64,000 bases of DNA from assembly GCF_947500835.1 (NCBI RefSeq), contig NZ_CANMTQ010000002.1, positions 62,001 to 126,000 on the forward strand. The letters run 5' to 3'. The DNA is from an uncultured Halomonas sp. GTDB lineage: Bacteria; Pseudomonadota; Gammaproteobacteria; Pseudomonadales; Halomonadaceae. The notes below the pieces were generated by a model. That model saw nothing but the letters and a program-made list of their open reading frames with translations. It was not told where the DNA came from and made no database searches. The position numbers and the translations under genes are program-made. Below, piece by piece: positions 1 through 8,996 of the stretch (its first letter is position 1; each line of letters begins with the position of its first letter).

Positions 1-624
1 GCCCCCCGCCTCGATCAAAAACAGCTTGCCGGCGTGAGTAAAGGTCAGCGCCTCGCTTCCCGTGGCTGCGCCCAGCAGTAAGGTGAAGACCACTACCGCC
101 ACACCGTCGTTGAATAATGATTCACCAACGATGCGTAGTTCCAGATCCACCGGGGCGTTGGCCTGGCGCAGAATCCCCAGCACTGCAATGGGATCCGTCG
201 GGGAAATCAGCGCACCGAAGACCAGGCAGTACATCCAGGGAACCGAGAAGCCGAAGAAACCGAGCAGAAAATAGGCTGTGGAGCCGATGGCCAGGGTCGA
301 GATCACCACGCCAAAGGTGGCCAGGAAGCCAATCGACCAGCGATAGCGCTTGAGCCGATCCAGATCGACGTGCAGAGCGCCGGCAAAAAGCAAAAACGAC
401 AGCATGCCGTCCATCAGAAGTTTATTGAAATCAATCTGCGCAAGCAGGCTTTCCGCATGATCTTCCAGGAAGGTAAAGCCCAGCCAGGACAAGCCGTGCA
501 TACCCGCCGAGAGTGCAAGGGCTATGGCCATGACCCCGATGGTGGTGGGCAAGCGAATGAACTGATGGTTGAGCCAGGCTAGAAGTGCCGTGAGCGAGAC
601 GATGATTGCAACGAGATCCAGCAT
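1..624 (-). CDS. Na+/H+ antiporter, CPA1 (NhaP-type), partial
   Basis: N-terminal 208 codons of a sodium/proton antiporter, truncated by the window edge. The protein starts MLDLVAIIVSLTALLAWLNH and shows successive hydrophobic helices, a LSFLLFAGALHVDL segment (the conserved FLLFAGALH-type motif of CPA1 exchangers), FGALISPTDPIAVLGIL (the conserved SPTDP ion-pathway motif) and ESLFNDGVAVV (the conserved ND pair). These motifs identify CPA1 exchangers, which expel Na+ or K+ in exchange for H+ across the inner membrane. The start is the ATG whose complement is at 622-624, preceded by an AGGAAGG ribosome binding site. Such exchangers are expected in a salt-adapted bacterium. Ion specificity cannot be read from the fragment. 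Confidence 0.85.
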   Translation of the reverse strand, partial: MLDLVAIIVSLTALLAWLNHQFIRLPTTIGVMAIALALSAGMHGLSWLGFTFLEDHAESLLAQIDFNKLLMDGMLSFLLFAGALHVDLDRLKRYRWSIGFLATFGVVISTLAIGSTAYFLLGFFGFSVPWMYCLVFGALISPTDPIAVLGILRQANAPVDLELRIVGESLFNDGVAVVVFTLLLGAATGSEALTFTHAGKLFLIEAGG

Positions 625-684
625 GAGCCTTCCTTTACTTCGTTTTTGTGAACCGGCCATGCCAGTAGGGGAATTAGAATAATA

Positions 685-712
685 CAAAAAACGCCGCCCG
701 AAGGCGGCGTTA
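685..712 (-). terminator. Rho-independent terminator of sahH
   Basis: Perfect 8-bp stem ACGCCGCC/GGCGGCGT (691-698 with 703-710) and a CGAA loop. Read on the minus strand it is followed by TTTTTTG, directly downstream of the sahH stop codon. Confidence 0.9.
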
Positions 713-740
713 ATCAATCCACTTGCTTGGTATTCAGCTT

Positions 741-2150
741 TTAATAACGGTATTCATCGGGCTTGAACGGCCCCTCAACCGCCATGCCGGTATACTTGGC
801 CTGCTCGTCGCTCAGCTTGGTAATCACACCGCCGAAGCCTTCCACCATGTAGCGGGCGACCTCTTCATCGAGGTGCTTTGGCAGCACGGTCAGAGTCAAA
901 CCACTGGCCTTGTCATCGTCCGAAAGATCAGCATAGCGCCGCTCGAACAGATGAATCTGCGCCAGCACCTGGTTGGCAAAAGAGCCATCCATGATCCGCG
1001 ACGGGTGACCCGTGGCATTGCCCAGGTTCACAAGACGACCTTCGGAAAGCAGGATTAGATAGTCGCTGCTTTCCGGGTCGAAGTCATCGGGCGTGCTGTC
1101 GCGATAGATCTTGTGGACCTGGGGTTTGACCTCTTCCCAGTGCCACTGCTTGCGCATATAGCCGGTATCGATTTCGCTGTCGAAATGGCCAATGTTGCAT
1201 ACCACCGCGCCTTTCTTGAGCGCCTTGAGCATGGGCGCATCGCAGGCGTTGACGTTACCGGTGCAGGTCACTACCAGATCAATCTTGCCCAGCAAGGCAT
1301 TATCGACGCTTTCGCCGCCCTGATTGACGCCATCCTGGTAAGGCGACACCACCTCGAAGCCGTCCATGCAGGCCTGCATGGCACAGATCGGATCGATCTC
1401 GGTGACCTTGACGATCATGCCTTCCTGGCGCAAGGAGGCTGCGGAACCCTTGCCCACGTCGCCATAACCGACCACCAGGGCCTGCTTGCCGGAGAGCAGA
1501 TGATCGAGGCCACGCTTGATGGCGTCGTTCAGGCTGTGACGGCAACCGTACTTGTTATCGTTCTTGGACTTGGTGACCGCGTCGTTGACGTTGATCGCCG
1601 GCACCTTGAGGGTGCTGTCCCGCAGCATTTCCTGTAGACGATGCACGCCGGTAGTCGTCTCTTCGGAGATACCATGAATATTGTTCAAAAGCTCCGGGTA
1701 CTTGTCATGCAGGAGCCCGGTCAGATCACCGCCGTCGTCGAGCACCATATTCGGCGTCCAGCCGTCGGCGCTTTTCACGGTCTGCTCGATACACCACCAG
1801 AACTCTTCTTCGGTCTCGCCCTTCCAGGCAAATACCGGGATACCGGCAGCAGCGATGGCGGCGGCAGCCTGATCCTGGGTCGAGAAGATGTTGCAGGAGG
1901 ACCAACGCACGGAAGCGCCCAGCTCGATCAGGGTCTCGATCAGAACCGCAGTCTGGATGGTCATGTGAATGCAACCGGCGATCCGGGCGCCGACAAGGGG
2001 CTGTTGGTCGCGATACTTGGCACGAATCTTCATCAATGCCGGCATTTCGGTTTCGGCGATGCGAATCTCGCGCCGACCCCAATCCGCCAGGGAGATATCG
2101 GCAACCTTGTAATCCTGAGTGGCAGCGTCGGGTTTGGCCATTGCTGTCAT
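741..2150 (-). CDS. ahcY: S-adenosylhomocysteine hydrolase
   Basis: Hydrolyses S-adenosylhomocysteine to adenosine and homocysteine with bound NAD+, clearing the inhibitory product of methyltransferases in the cytoplasmic activated methyl cycle. The 469-residue protein has the family's N-terminal substrate domain (DWGRREI near residue 23, [12 protein letters not shown] near 59), the NAD-binding glycine motif [10 protein letters not shown] at 228-237 and the C-terminal PFKPDEYRY end. A longer reading frame reaches upstream to 2255, but the ATG at 2150 has GGAG at good spacing and the extra codons overlap the SAH riboswitch, so the shorter start is preferred. metK lies about 0.9 kb upstream on the same strand, which places two steps of the methyl cycle together. 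Identification is very secure. Confidence 0.97.
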   Translation of the reverse strand: MTAMAKPDAATQDYKVADISLADWGRREIRIAETEMPALMKIRAKYRDQQPLVGARIAGCIHMTIQTAVLIETLIELGASVRWSSCNIFSTQDQAAAAIAAAGIPVFAWKGETEEEFWWCIEQTVKSADGWTPNMVLDDGGDLTGLLHDKYPELLNNIHGISEETTTGVHRLQEMLRDSTLKVPAINVNDAVTKSKNDNKYGCRHSLNDAIKRGLDHLLSGKQALVVGYGDVGKGSAASLRQEGMIVKVTEIDPICAMQACMDGFEVVSPYQDGVNQGGESVDNALLGKIDLVVTCTGNVNACDAPMLKALKKGAVVCNIGHFDSEIDTGYMRKQWHWEEVKPQVHKIYRDSTPDDFDPESSDYLILLSEGRLVNLGNATGHPSRIMDGSFANQVLAQIHLFERRYADLSDDDKASGLTLTVLPKHLDEEVARYMVEGFGGVITKLSDEQAKYTGMAVEGPFKPDEYRY

Positions 2151-2173
2151 TGTCTTACTCCATTCCGGGGAAT

Positions 2174-2247
2174 GGGCGCCGTTGCATTTGCGACATCCTG
2201 TCCGAGCCTCGCGCATGGATAGCCATACACTGCAGCGCCCCTCGAAC
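2174..2247 (-). promoter_or_regulatory. SAH riboswitch
   Basis: In the leader of the SAH hydrolase gene, minus-strand RNA reads TTCGAGGGGCGCTGCAGTG, then CGCGAGGCTCGG, then AACGGCGCCC. This matches the known SAH riboswitch: a CGAGG/GGCTCG pairing, the conserved GGCGCTGCA segment, and a 3' GGCGCC that pairs back with the first GGGCGC. The class is known from ahcY leaders of proteobacteria, where SAH binding turns expression on. The element ends 23 nt before the start codon, near the ribosome binding site. Found by reading, not by covariance search. Confidence 0.88.
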
Positions 2248-2258
2248 AGCAGCAACGA

Positions 2259-2281
2259 GGCGCCAATAGGGCATTGGCGCC
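2259..2281 (-). repeat. 9-bp inverted repeat upstream of the SAH riboswitch
   Basis: GGCGCCAAT and ATTGGCGCC form a perfect palindrome with a 5-nt centre. It sits just 5' of the riboswitch and has no U-run on the minus strand, so it is not an obvious terminator. It could be an operator or a leader hairpin. Confidence 0.6.
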
Positions 2282-2333
2282 GAACAAGTTCACTACACTA
2301 TGCACGCTTTTTCAACTTTCTCCAGCACGCAAC

Positions 2334-2372
2334 AAGAAGGGATGGCCCTTGATTGCCATCCCTTCTTTAATA
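2334..2372 (-). terminator. Terminator-like hairpin after the lipoprotein gene
   Basis: A 13-bp perfect stem, AAGAAGGGATGGC with GCCATCCCTTCTT (2334-2346 and 2355-2367), with an 8-nt loop. It follows the minus-strand lipoprotein gene. The minus-strand tail CTTCTTGTTG is only moderately U-rich. Confidence 0.7.
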
Positions 2373-2422
2373 TCGACCTCTACCCGCATAACTGAAGCCT
2401 TGCAGATACCAGAGCACTTGTC

Positions 2423-2845
2423 TTAATTCGTACTCTCCTCCGGAGTATCCTCACCGCTGGTCTCTGGCTGGCTCTGGTTATCCTGATCGTTCTGCGGTGT
2501 TTGCGTGCCGCTAGCACTTGCTTTGGTATTGTCCGACGGCATCTCGGAATTAGAAGATGCGCTTGAACCACTCTCCGTTCCGGACATGTCCTCTGAACTG
2601 TCGTTACCGGAGCCGGAACTCATGCTACCGGACGCATCGGAATCAGCACTACCATTACCTGAAGTGCCCATAGAGTCGTCGTTGGCAGTCTCATCACCGG
2701 AACTGGCATTGTCCGAAGCCGGCTCGGACTGGTTGGTGGCGGATTCCGTCGTGGTTTCAGTGTCGGATTCATCATCGCCACAACCGGCGAGCAACGCACC
2801 GGAAAGTATCAGTGCGGCAAACAAGGTAATCTTGCGGTTTTCCAT
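2423..2845 (-). CDS. Acidic, low-complexity lipoprotein
   Basis: A 140-residue protein with a lipoprotein signal peptide (MENRKITLFAALILSG followed by the lipobox LLAGC, Cys at about 22). The mature part is almost entirely Ser, Asp, Glu, Asn, Thr and Gly (for example DDESDTETTTESATNQ and GSGNDSSEDMSG), with no recognisable fold. It should be anchored to a membrane, probably the outer one, as a flexible, highly charged tail. The composition suits a salt-adapted cell envelope. A GGGGAT ribosome binding site precedes the ATG. It lies between sahH and metK but looks unrelated to them. Function unknown. Confidence 0.75.
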   Translation of the reverse strand: MENRKITLFAALILSGALLAGCGDDESDTETTTESATNQSEPASDNASSGDETANDDSMGTSGNGSADSDASGSMSSGSGNDSSEDMSGTESGSSASSNSEMPSDNTKASASGTQTPQNDQDNQSQPETSGEDTPEESTN

Positions 2846-3022
2846 GATTCACATCCCCATATCCATTCGAACGGATCTTTTCGCCAGTGACTATGGACCC
2901 AAATCTGCAAAAGTGTCCAGAATCACGCGACAAGATGCACGTTTTTGCCTTTAATTGCACAGATCATTGCTTGTTCTACACATTGACTGTTGCCAAGGAA
3001 CGACACGAAGCGCTGTCGGTTC

Positions 3023-4243
3023 TCATATCTCCGCGGCGGCGCGTAACGCCTCCACCTTGTCGAGCTTCTCCCAGGGAAACGCGGTAAAGGTCTCGGTGTG
3101 CGCCTCGCCGTGCACGTCCTTCCAGGTATAGCTGTGCTCGAACGGCTCACGACCGAAGTGGCCGTAGGCGGCAGTAAGACGATACATGGGATGTTGTAGA
3201 TCGAGCATGCTTGCAATAGCGAAGGGTCGCAGATCGAAATGCTCCCGCACTAGCTCGACGATTTTGTCGTCACTGATGCGCCCAGTACCGAAGGTATTGA
3301 TCGCTACGGAGGTGGGTTCGGCAACGCCAATGGCATAGGACACCTGGATCTCGCACTTGCCCGCAAGCCCGGCGGCGACCAGATTCTTGGCCACATAGCG
3401 CCCGGCATAGGCGGCACTACGGTCGACCTTGGATGGGTCCTTGCCGGAAAACGCCCCGCCACCATGGCGCGCCATGCCGCCATAGGTATCGACGATGATC
3501 TTGCGCCCGGTCAGGCCACAGTCCCCAACGGGCCCACCAATGACGAACTTGCCGGTGGGGTTGATGTGGTACTGGGTCTTGTCGGTTAACCATTCTGCCG
3601 GCAGTACCTGCTCGATGATCTCGCGCTTGACCATCTTGCGCAGATCTTCCTGGGCGATATCGGGATCATGTTGGGTGGAGAGCACCACCGCCTCTACCGC
3701 CTGAGGCTTGCCATCGTCGCCATAACGAAAGCTCACCTGACTCTTGGCGTCTGGGCGCAGCCAAGGCAGCATGCCGTTCTTGCGCAGCTCCGCCTGGCGC
3801 TCGACCAGCCGGTGGGCGTAATGGATCGGCGCGGGCATGTAGGTGTCGGTCTCGTTGGTCGCATAACCGAACATCAGCCCCTGGTCACCGGCGCCCTGAT
3901 CTTCCGGCTTAGTGCGATCGACGCCCTGGGCAATATCCACGCTCTGCTTGCCGATCAGATTGAGTACGCCGCAGGTCTCGCCATCGAAACCGACATCGGA
4001 AGAGTTGTAGCCGATCTCCAGAATTACCTCGCGTACCAATTCTTCGAGATCGACCCAGGCCGAGGTGCTGATCTCGCCGGCAACGATTGCCACCCCGGTC
4101 TTGACCAGGGTTTCACACGCGACCCGCGCCTGCTTGTCCCGGGCAATGATGGCATCGAGTACCGCATCGGATATCTGATCGGCGATCTTGTCGGGATGCC
4201 CCTCGGATACGGATTCAGATGTAAACAGAGAATATTCGCTCAT
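3023..4243 (-). CDS. metK: S-adenosylmethionine synthetase
   Basis: Makes S-adenosylmethionine from methionine and ATP in the cytoplasm. The 406-residue protein carries the family signatures: [20 protein letters not shown] near residue 11, [12 protein letters not shown] near 117 and the glycine-rich loop [19 protein letters not shown] near 263. It is about 20 residues longer than the E. coli enzyme, mainly at the C-terminus. The start has a strong GGAGGG ribosome binding site. Its product feeds the methyl cycle whose by-product is removed by the nearby SAH hydrolase. No MetJ box or known SAM riboswitch was seen upstream. Confidence 0.97.
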   Translation of the reverse strand: MSEYSLFTSESVSEGHPDKIADQISDAVLDAIIARDKQARVACETLVKTGVAIVAGEISTSAWVDLEELVREVILEIGYNSSDVGFDGETCGVLNLIGKQSVDIAQGVDRTKPEDQGAGDQGLMFGYATNETDTYMPAPIHYAHRLVERQAELRKNGMLPWLRPDAKSQVSFRYGDDGKPQAVEAVVLSTQHDPDIAQEDLRKMVKREIIEQVLPAEWLTDKTQYHINPTGKFVIGGPVGDCGLTGRKIIVDTYGGMARHGGGAFSGKDPSKVDRSAAYAGRYVAKNLVAAGLAGKCEIQVSYAIGVAEPTSVAINTFGTGRISDDKIVELVREHFDLRPFAIASMLDLQHPMYRLTAAYGHFGREPFEHSYTWKDVHGEAHTETFTAFPWEKLDKVEALRAAAEI

Positions 4244-4652
4244 GGCCTATTCGACCCTCCTTGGCACCCCTTCATGGGTGACGAAAAATGCAGTCAAGCG
4301 ATCACGCAATTCCGGACGGTGAAAACTCGCCGCAAACGCAGATAGTTTCAAGCAAGGCCTTTTAATACAGGGTCTTTTCTCGCGAGCCCCGGGCCTGAAG
4401 GCAAAAAGTCTACACGCTCCTCCGGCGGCTGCCTAGCGGCGCGCCATCGGCGTCTCACAGGGTTGCCGTCATCTTCATGCATAGTGAAATCCGTGGCCGG
4501 CATTTGATGGATATCCGCAACTCGGCGACAATAATCCCCCGGTTTTTATGCTGGCGCTTGTCCGGCACCACCCCATCGAACGAATAGTGGTGGCCATTTT
4601 GCTGCGCTGTACTACTATCGCTGTTCATTTGCCCTAGGCGAGGAGCTTTACG
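4244..4652. promoter_or_regulatory. Divergent metK/tkt intergenic region
   Basis: 409 bp without a gene. For tkt, a candidate promoter is TTGATG (4504-4509), a 17-bp spacer and GACAAT (4527-4532). Near the metK start the minus-strand leader can form a small CACCC/GGGTG hairpin (4265-4280) just before the GGAGGG. Nothing else was recognised. Confidence 0.4.
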
Positions 4653-6662
4653 ATGCCGTCCCGTTTCGAGTTGGCGAATGCCATCCGTGCACTATCCATG
4701 GATGCCGTTCAGAGGGCCAAGTCCGGTCATCCCGGCGCCCCCATGGGCATGGCCGATATTGCCGAAGTGCTGTGGAACGACTATTTGAAGCACAATCCGG
4801 CCAATCCGCACTGGGCGGATCGCGATCGCTTCGTTCTATCCAACGGTCATGGCTCCATGCTGCTCTATTCGCTGTTGCACCTGACCGGCTATGAGCTGAC
4901 CCTCGAAGATCTGCAGAACTTTCGTCAGCTGCACTCAAAGACGCCAGGTCACCCGGAGCTGGGCTATACCCCAGGCGTCGAAACCACCACCGGCCCGCTG
5001 GGTCAGGGGCTGGCCAACGCAGTGGGCATGGCCATTGCAGAACGCACGCTGGCCGCTCAGTTCAATCAGCCGGGACATACCATCATTGATCACCATACTT
5101 ACGCCTTCGTGGGCGATGGGTGTTTGATGGAAGGTATTTCTCATGAGGTCTGCTCCCTGGCGGGCACCCAGGGTCTGGGCAAACTGACCGTCTTTTACGA
5201 TGACAACGGCATTTCCATCGACGGCGAGACCAAGGGCTGGTTCACCGACGATACCGCCAAGCGCTTCGAGGCCTACGGCTGGCACGTGGCGCCCAACGTC
5301 GATGGCCACAAGCCCGAGGAGATCAAGGCCGCCATCGAGCTGGCCCGCCAACATGACGACCGCCCAAGCTTGATCATGTGCAAGACCATCATCGGGTTTG
5401 GCGCTCCCAACAAGCAAGGTACCGAAGCCACTCATGGCTCGCCCCTGGGTGAGGATGAGGTTGCTGCCGCGCGGGAGCAGTTGCGTTGGCCTCATGCGCC
5501 GTTCCATGTGCCCGAGGAAATCTACAAGGGCTGGGACGCCAGCGTTCAGGGAGAGAAAGCCGAAGACGAGTGGAATGCACGCTTTGAGCGCTACGCCGAC
5601 GCGCATCCGGAACTCGCCAAGGAGCTCAAGCGGCGTCTCAAAGGTGAACAACTGCCTTCCATGCTCAACACTGAAAAGCTGATCGAGCAAACCCAGGCGA
5701 ATGGCGAAAGCATTGCCAGCCGCAAGGCGTCGCTGGCCTGCCTCAACGAACTCGGTCCACAGCTACCGGAACTGTTTGGCGGTAGCGCCGATCTGGCGCC
5801 ATCCAACTTGACCTTCTGGAAGGATTCCAGGGCCATCAATCGCGACCATCATGACGGCAACTACCTGCATTACGGCGTTCGGGAGTTCGGCATGGGTGCG
5901 ATCATGAACGGCATTGCCGCCCACGGCGGGTTCATTCCCTATGGCGCCACCTTCCTGACCTTCATGGAGTACATGCACAATGCCGTGCGCCTGGCGGCGC
6001 TGATGAACCTGCAGGCCATCTATGTGTTCACTCACGACTCCATCGGCCTGGGCGAGGACGGTCCGACCCACCAGCCCATCGAGCAAATGGGAGCGCTGCG
6101 CTCGACGCCCAACCTTTCGACCTGGCGTCCGGCGGATGCGGTAGAAACCGCCGTGGCCTGGCGTATCGCCCTCAAGCGCCGTGGCGCGCCAACCGCCCTG
6201 GTATTGTCGCGGCAAAATCTGCCCCATCAGCAGCGTGATCAGCATCAACTGGCGGAGATTCGTCGCGGCGGCTATGTACTCAAGGACAGCGACGAGCCTT
6301 TCGAGGTCATCTTGATCGCCACCGGCTCCGAAGTGGGTCTGGCCATGGAGGCCGCCGATGCGTTGGAAGCAAAGGGCAAAGCCGTGCGCGTCGTGTCGTT
6401 GCCCTCCACGGACATATTCGATGCACAGCCTGCCAGCTATCGTGAATCCGTCCTGCCGTCCACCATGACCAAGCGCGTGGCCATCGAAGCCAGTCACTAC
6501 GCCTACTGGTACAAGTATGTCGGGCTTCATGGCCGCATCATCGCCATGCGCAGCTTCGGCGAATCCGCCCCGGCAGAAGCGCTGTTCAAGCACTACGGCT
6601 TCACCGTGGACAACGTCGTGGAGCAGGTCGAGCAGCTGCTGGAAGAAACGGCGACCGCTTAA
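4653..6662 (+). CDS. tkt: Transketolase
   Basis: Thiamine-diphosphate enzyme that moves two-carbon units between sugar phosphates in the non-oxidative pentose phosphate pathway. The 669-residue length is typical (E. coli TktA has 663). Visible signatures include [20 protein letters not shown] near residue 22, the diphosphate-binding [12 protein letters not shown] near 153 and the pyrimidine-domain [16 protein letters not shown] segment near 464. The start has GAGGAG 7 nt upstream. A class I aldolase gene faces it convergently. Identification is secure; the A/B paralogue is not distinguished. Confidence 0.97.
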   Translation: MPSRFELANAIRALSMDAVQRAKSGHPGAPMGMADIAEVLWNDYLKHNPANPHWADRDRFVLSNGHGSMLLYSLLHLTGYELTLEDLQNFRQLHSKTPGHPELGYTPGVETTTGPLGQGLANAVGMAIAERTLAAQFNQPGHTIIDHHTYAFVGDGCLMEGISHEVCSLAGTQGLGKLTVFYDDNGISIDGETKGWFTDDTAKRFEAYGWHVAPNVDGHKPEEIKAAIELARQHDDRPSLIMCKTIIGFGAPNKQGTEATHGSPLGEDEVAAAREQLRWPHAPFHVPEEIYKGWDASVQGEKAEDEWNARFERYADAHPELAKELKRRLKGEQLPSMLNTEKLIEQTQANGESIASRKASLACLNELGPQLPELFGGSADLAPSNLTFWKDSRAINRDHHDGNYLHYGVREFGMGAIMNGIAAHGGFIPYGATFLTFMEYMHNAVRLAALMNLQAIYVFTHDSIGLGEDGPTHQPIEQMGALRSTPNLSTWRPADAVETAVAWRIALKRRGAPTALVLSRQNLPHQQRDQHQLAEIRRGGYVLKDSDEPFEVILIATGSEVGLAMEAADALEAKGKAVRVVSLPSTDIFDAQPASYRESVLPSTMTKRVAIEASHYAYWYKYVGLHGRIIAMRSFGESAPAEALFKHYGFTVDNVVEQVEQLLEETATA

Positions 6663-6687
6663 CAACATATTGAAAGGCTATAAGACA

Positions 6688-6724
6688 AAGGGCCCGGTCA
6701 TTGCGACCGGGCCCTTCTCATTTT
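6688..6724. terminator. Terminator between tkt and fbaB
   Basis: Perfect 12-bp stem AAGGGCCCGGTC/GACCGGGCCCTT (6688-6699 and 6705-6716) with a 5-nt loop. The plus-strand tail CTCATTTT and minus-strand tail TGTCTTAT are moderate, so it probably serves both convergent genes. Confidence 0.8.
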
Positions 6725-6744
6725 CAGCCAACTCAGGAAGCTTT

Positions 6745-7797
6745 TTACGCTACCGTGACATCCTTCGACAGATACACATCCTGAATGGCGTTGAGCAGCG
6801 CCGCACCTTCCTTCATCGGCTTCTGGAATGCCTTGCGTCCGGAAATCAGCCCCATACCGCCGGCGCGCTTGTTGATGACCGCGGTACGCACCGCTTCGCC
6901 CATGTCGGAATGCCCCTTGGAGCCGCCGCCGGAGTTGATCAGCCCGGCGCGGCCCATGAAGCAGTTGGCCACCTGATAACGGGCCAGATCGATGGGGTTG
7001 TCCGAGGTCAGCTCATCGTAGACCTTGTCATGGGTGTGGCCAAAACCTACCGCCTTGTAACCGCCGTTGTTCTCCGGCAGCTTCTGCTTGACGATGTCCG
7101 CCTTTATGGTTGCCGCCAGATGAACCGCCTGGCTGGTGAGATCCGAGGAGACGTGGTAATCGGTGCCGTCCTTCTTGAAATCGGGATTGCGCAGATAGGA
7201 CCACAGCACCGTCACCATACCCAGCTCGTGGGCGCGCTCGAAGGCTTCGCTGATTTCCATGATCTGGCGACGGCTTTCCGGTGAGCCGTAATAGATGGTG
7301 GCGCCAACCGCGATGCAACCCATGTTATGGGCTTGCTCGACCTGGGCGAACAGGGTCTGGTCGTAGATCGCCGGGTAGGTCAAGGTTTCGTTGTGGTTGA
7401 GCTTGAGCATCATCGGGATCTTGTGGGCATAGCGCCGCGCCACGGAGGAAAGCACCCCCAGGGTCGAGGCAACGCAGTTACAGCCCCCTTCGATGGCCAG
7501 CTCCACAATATTCTTGGGATCGAAGTACATGGGATTGGGGGCGAAAGAGGCGCCTGCAGAATGTTCGATCCCCTGATCCACCGGCAACATGCTCAAATAA
7601 CCGGTGCCTGCCAGACGCCCGCTGTTGAACAGCATCTGCATGTTGCGCATCACCAAGGGGTTGCGGTCGCTGTCCATCATTACCCGATCGACGAAATCTG
7701 GGCCGGGCAGGTATAGATCCTCTTTCTTGAATCCGCTGCAGGTATGATTGAGCAGGCTGTCGGCTTCGTCGCCCAGCAGTTTGGTAATATCGGTCAT
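6745..7797 (-). CDS. fbaB: Class I fructose-bisphosphate aldolase (DhnA/FbaB family)
   Basis: Cleaves fructose 1,6-bisphosphate to two triose phosphates, or runs in reverse in gluconeogenesis, through a Schiff-base lysine. At 350 residues it equals E. coli FbaB in length. DhnA-family features include [20 protein letters not shown] near residue 67, GATIYYGS near 174, the ADIVKQKLP stretch likely to contribute the lysine, and a C-terminal phosphate-binding [10 protein letters not shown] and [12 protein letters not shown]. An in-frame upstream ATG at 7854 exists, but the ATG at 7797 follows AGAGGAA and gives the usual N-terminus. Together with tkt it forms a central carbon metabolism neighbourhood. 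Confidence 0.92.
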   Translation of the reverse strand: MTDITKLLGDEADSLLNHTCSGFKKEDLYLPGPDFVDRVMMDSDRNPLVMRNMQMLFNSGRLAGTGYLSMLPVDQGIEHSAGASFAPNPMYFDPKNIVELAIEGGCNCVASTLGVLSSVARRYAHKIPMMLKLNHNETLTYPAIYDQTLFAQVEQAHNMGCIAVGATIYYGSPESRRQIMEISEAFERAHELGMVTVLWSYLRNPDFKKDGTDYHVSSDLTSQAVHLAATIKADIVKQKLPENNGGYKAVGFGHTHDKVYDELTSDNPIDLARYQVANCFMGRAGLINSGGGSKGHSDMGEAVRTAVINKRAGGMGLISGRKAFQKPMKEGAALLNAIQDVYLSKDVTVA

Positions 7798-7943
7798 CGT
7801 GACTAGTTCCTCTTTAAGATGGCGGCGGCCTTTGCGTCCCGCAGACATGTTCAAAAAATACGCCGATCATCTTGCCGATAAGTGACGCACTTTTCCAGCC
7901 TAGGTGCGCCGCACAAAAAACACGATCATTTTAAACCCTGAGA

Positions 7944-7977
7944 ACCAAAAAAAGCGCCTTCCGCAGAGGAAGGCGCC
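7944..7977 (-). terminator. Terminator of the hsp20 pair
   Basis: Stem GCGCCTTCC/GGAAGGCGC (7954-7962 and 7968-7976). On the minus strand it is followed by TTTTTTT, 26 bp after the second small heat shock gene. Confidence 0.9.
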
Positions 7978-8002
7978 TTGATCACAAAACCACACTTGCG
8001 GG

Positions 8003-8392
8003 TCAGGCCGTCTTGACTTCGATACGCCGACGACGATGCGTCTCGCGCTTGGGCAATACCAGACGCAGCACGCCATCACGGATTTCTGCCTGGATCGAGT
8101 CGGCATCGATCTCGTGGCTCAACGTGAAGCGACGAGCGTACTGATCGCCGCGTATCTCCGCATAGGAAGCGGAAACGCCGCTTGGCATATCGATCTTGAT
8201 ATCGCCTTCGATGCTCAGCACGTTCTGATCCACTTCGATGTGCAGCGACTCCTGGGTCACCCCCGGCATATCGGCAACCACATGCAGGGCATCATTCTGC
8301 TCGTAGATATCTACTGCCGGTAGCAGCGTGCGGCGCTGCTCGGGCTGGGTCGCGACATCGCGGTGGGTTTCGCGTTTAGTGACATCATTCAT
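8003..8392 (-). CDS. Small heat shock protein, Hsp20 family
   Basis: ATP-independent holdase chaperone of the alpha-crystallin family. The 129-residue protein has a complete alpha-crystallin domain: DIYEQNDALHVVADMPGV at the start, VLSIEGDI in the middle, a RRFTLSHEID strand and the closing DGVLRLVLPKRE. The A-x-x-x-n-G-v-L signature appears as AEIRDGVLRL. It lies 21 bp downstream of a second hsp20 gene with its own AAGGAGG ribosome binding site and probably shares its heat-inducible promoter. Both end in similar basic tails (VEIKTA or IEVKTA), which suggests an old tandem duplication. Confidence 0.93.
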   Translation of the reverse strand: MNDVTKRETHRDVATQPEQRRTLLPAVDIYEQNDALHVVADMPGVTQESLHIEVDQNVLSIEGDIKIDMPSGVSASYAEIRGDQYARRFTLSHEIDADSIQAEIRDGVLRLVLPKRETHRRRRIEVKTA

Positions 8393-8413
8393 AACTCAAC
8401 ACCTCCTTGGGTC

Positions 8414-8869
8414 TCAAGCCGTCTTGATTTCGACGCGACGTGGCTTCATTTCCTCGCGCTTGGGTAAATGTATCTCGACCAGTCCGTTGGCCGCCTTGGC
8501 CTCGGCTCGTTCAGTGTCGACGCCATCCGGTAAAGTAACTGAACGCGAGAATTCACCGCTGAACCGCTCCTGACGATAGTAGGCACGCTCCTGGCGCTCG
8601 CCTTCTTCCGTGACCGACGAACGACGTCCGTGCAGGGTCAGCACATTATCCTGGATGCTTACATCGAGCGCTTCGGTGGTCAGGCCCGGGGCGAACACGT
8701 ATACCAGGATGGCTTCGTCCGTACGGCCCATATTGATCATGGGAAAGGTGCCACGAGGCACCGAACGAATATCCGAGGTAGCCTGAGGAAAGAATTCGTC
8801 CATGACCTGGCGGAACCAATCAAAATCCGCAGACCTGGAACCAGTGGAACGCCAAAGATCTCCGAACAT
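8414..8869 (-). CDS. Small heat shock protein, Hsp20 family
   Basis: First gene of a two-gene hsp20 unit; 151 residues from the ATG at 8869, which follows a strong AAGGAGG. The alpha-crystallin domain runs from about residue 40: DEAILVYVFAPGLT, NVLTLHGRRS, RSVTLPDGVD and the A-x-x-x-n-G-l-v signature AKAANGLVEIHLPKRE. The N-terminal segment (MFGDLWRSTGSRSADFDWF) is the aromatic, variable arm that usually drives oligomer formation and client binding. A sigma32-type promoter and a hairpin masking the ribosome binding site lie upstream, so heat control may act on both transcription and translation. Confidence 0.94.
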   Translation of the reverse strand: MFGDLWRSTGSRSADFDWFRQVMDEFFPQATSDIRSVPRGTFPMINMGRTDEAILVYVFAPGLTTEALDVSIQDNVLTLHGRRSSVTEEGERQERAYYRQERFSGEFSRSVTLPDGVDTERAEAKAANGLVEIHLPKREEMKPRRVEIKTA

Positions 8870-8875
8870 GATCGA

Positions 8876-8905
8876 ACACCTCCTTATAAAAGTCAGTGAA
8901 GATGT
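8876..8905 (-). promoter_or_regulatory. Candidate RNA thermometer over the hsp20 ribosome binding site
   Basis: In minus-strand RNA, ACAUCUUC (8898-8905) can pair with GGAGGUGU (8876-8883) through eight consecutive pairs, two of them G-U, closing a 14-nt loop. The pairing covers the whole GGAGG. Short, G-U-containing hairpins of this kind over an hsp20 ribosome binding site are typical of RNA thermometers (FourU and ROSE types). Confidence 0.5.
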
Positions 8906-8950
8906 ACCTTTCAGCAAAGCCGGTCATGTACCCCGACTTGCTATATATGA

Positions 8951-8978
8951 ATATGGATGCGGATGGTAAAAATTCAAG
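8951..8978 (-). promoter_or_regulatory. Candidate sigma32 (heat shock) promoter
   Basis: On the minus strand, CTTGAAT (from 8978) is followed at heat-shock spacing by ATCCATAT (ending at 8951). Consensus is CTTGAAA, 13-15 bp, CCCCATNT. It lies about 80-110 bp upstream of the hsp20 start codon. Confidence 0.6.
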
Positions 8979-8996
8979 CCCCCTACTCGCAATACT

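Noticed and set aside
2151..2255. N-terminal extension of SAH hydrolase by 35 codons
   Set aside because: The extra codons coincide with the riboswitch and lack a ribosome binding site; the ATG at 2150 has one.
4244..4400. SAM-sensing riboswitch or MetJ operator upstream of metK
   Set aside because: No AGACGTCT-like box and no recognisable SAM riboswitch core was found on the minus strand.
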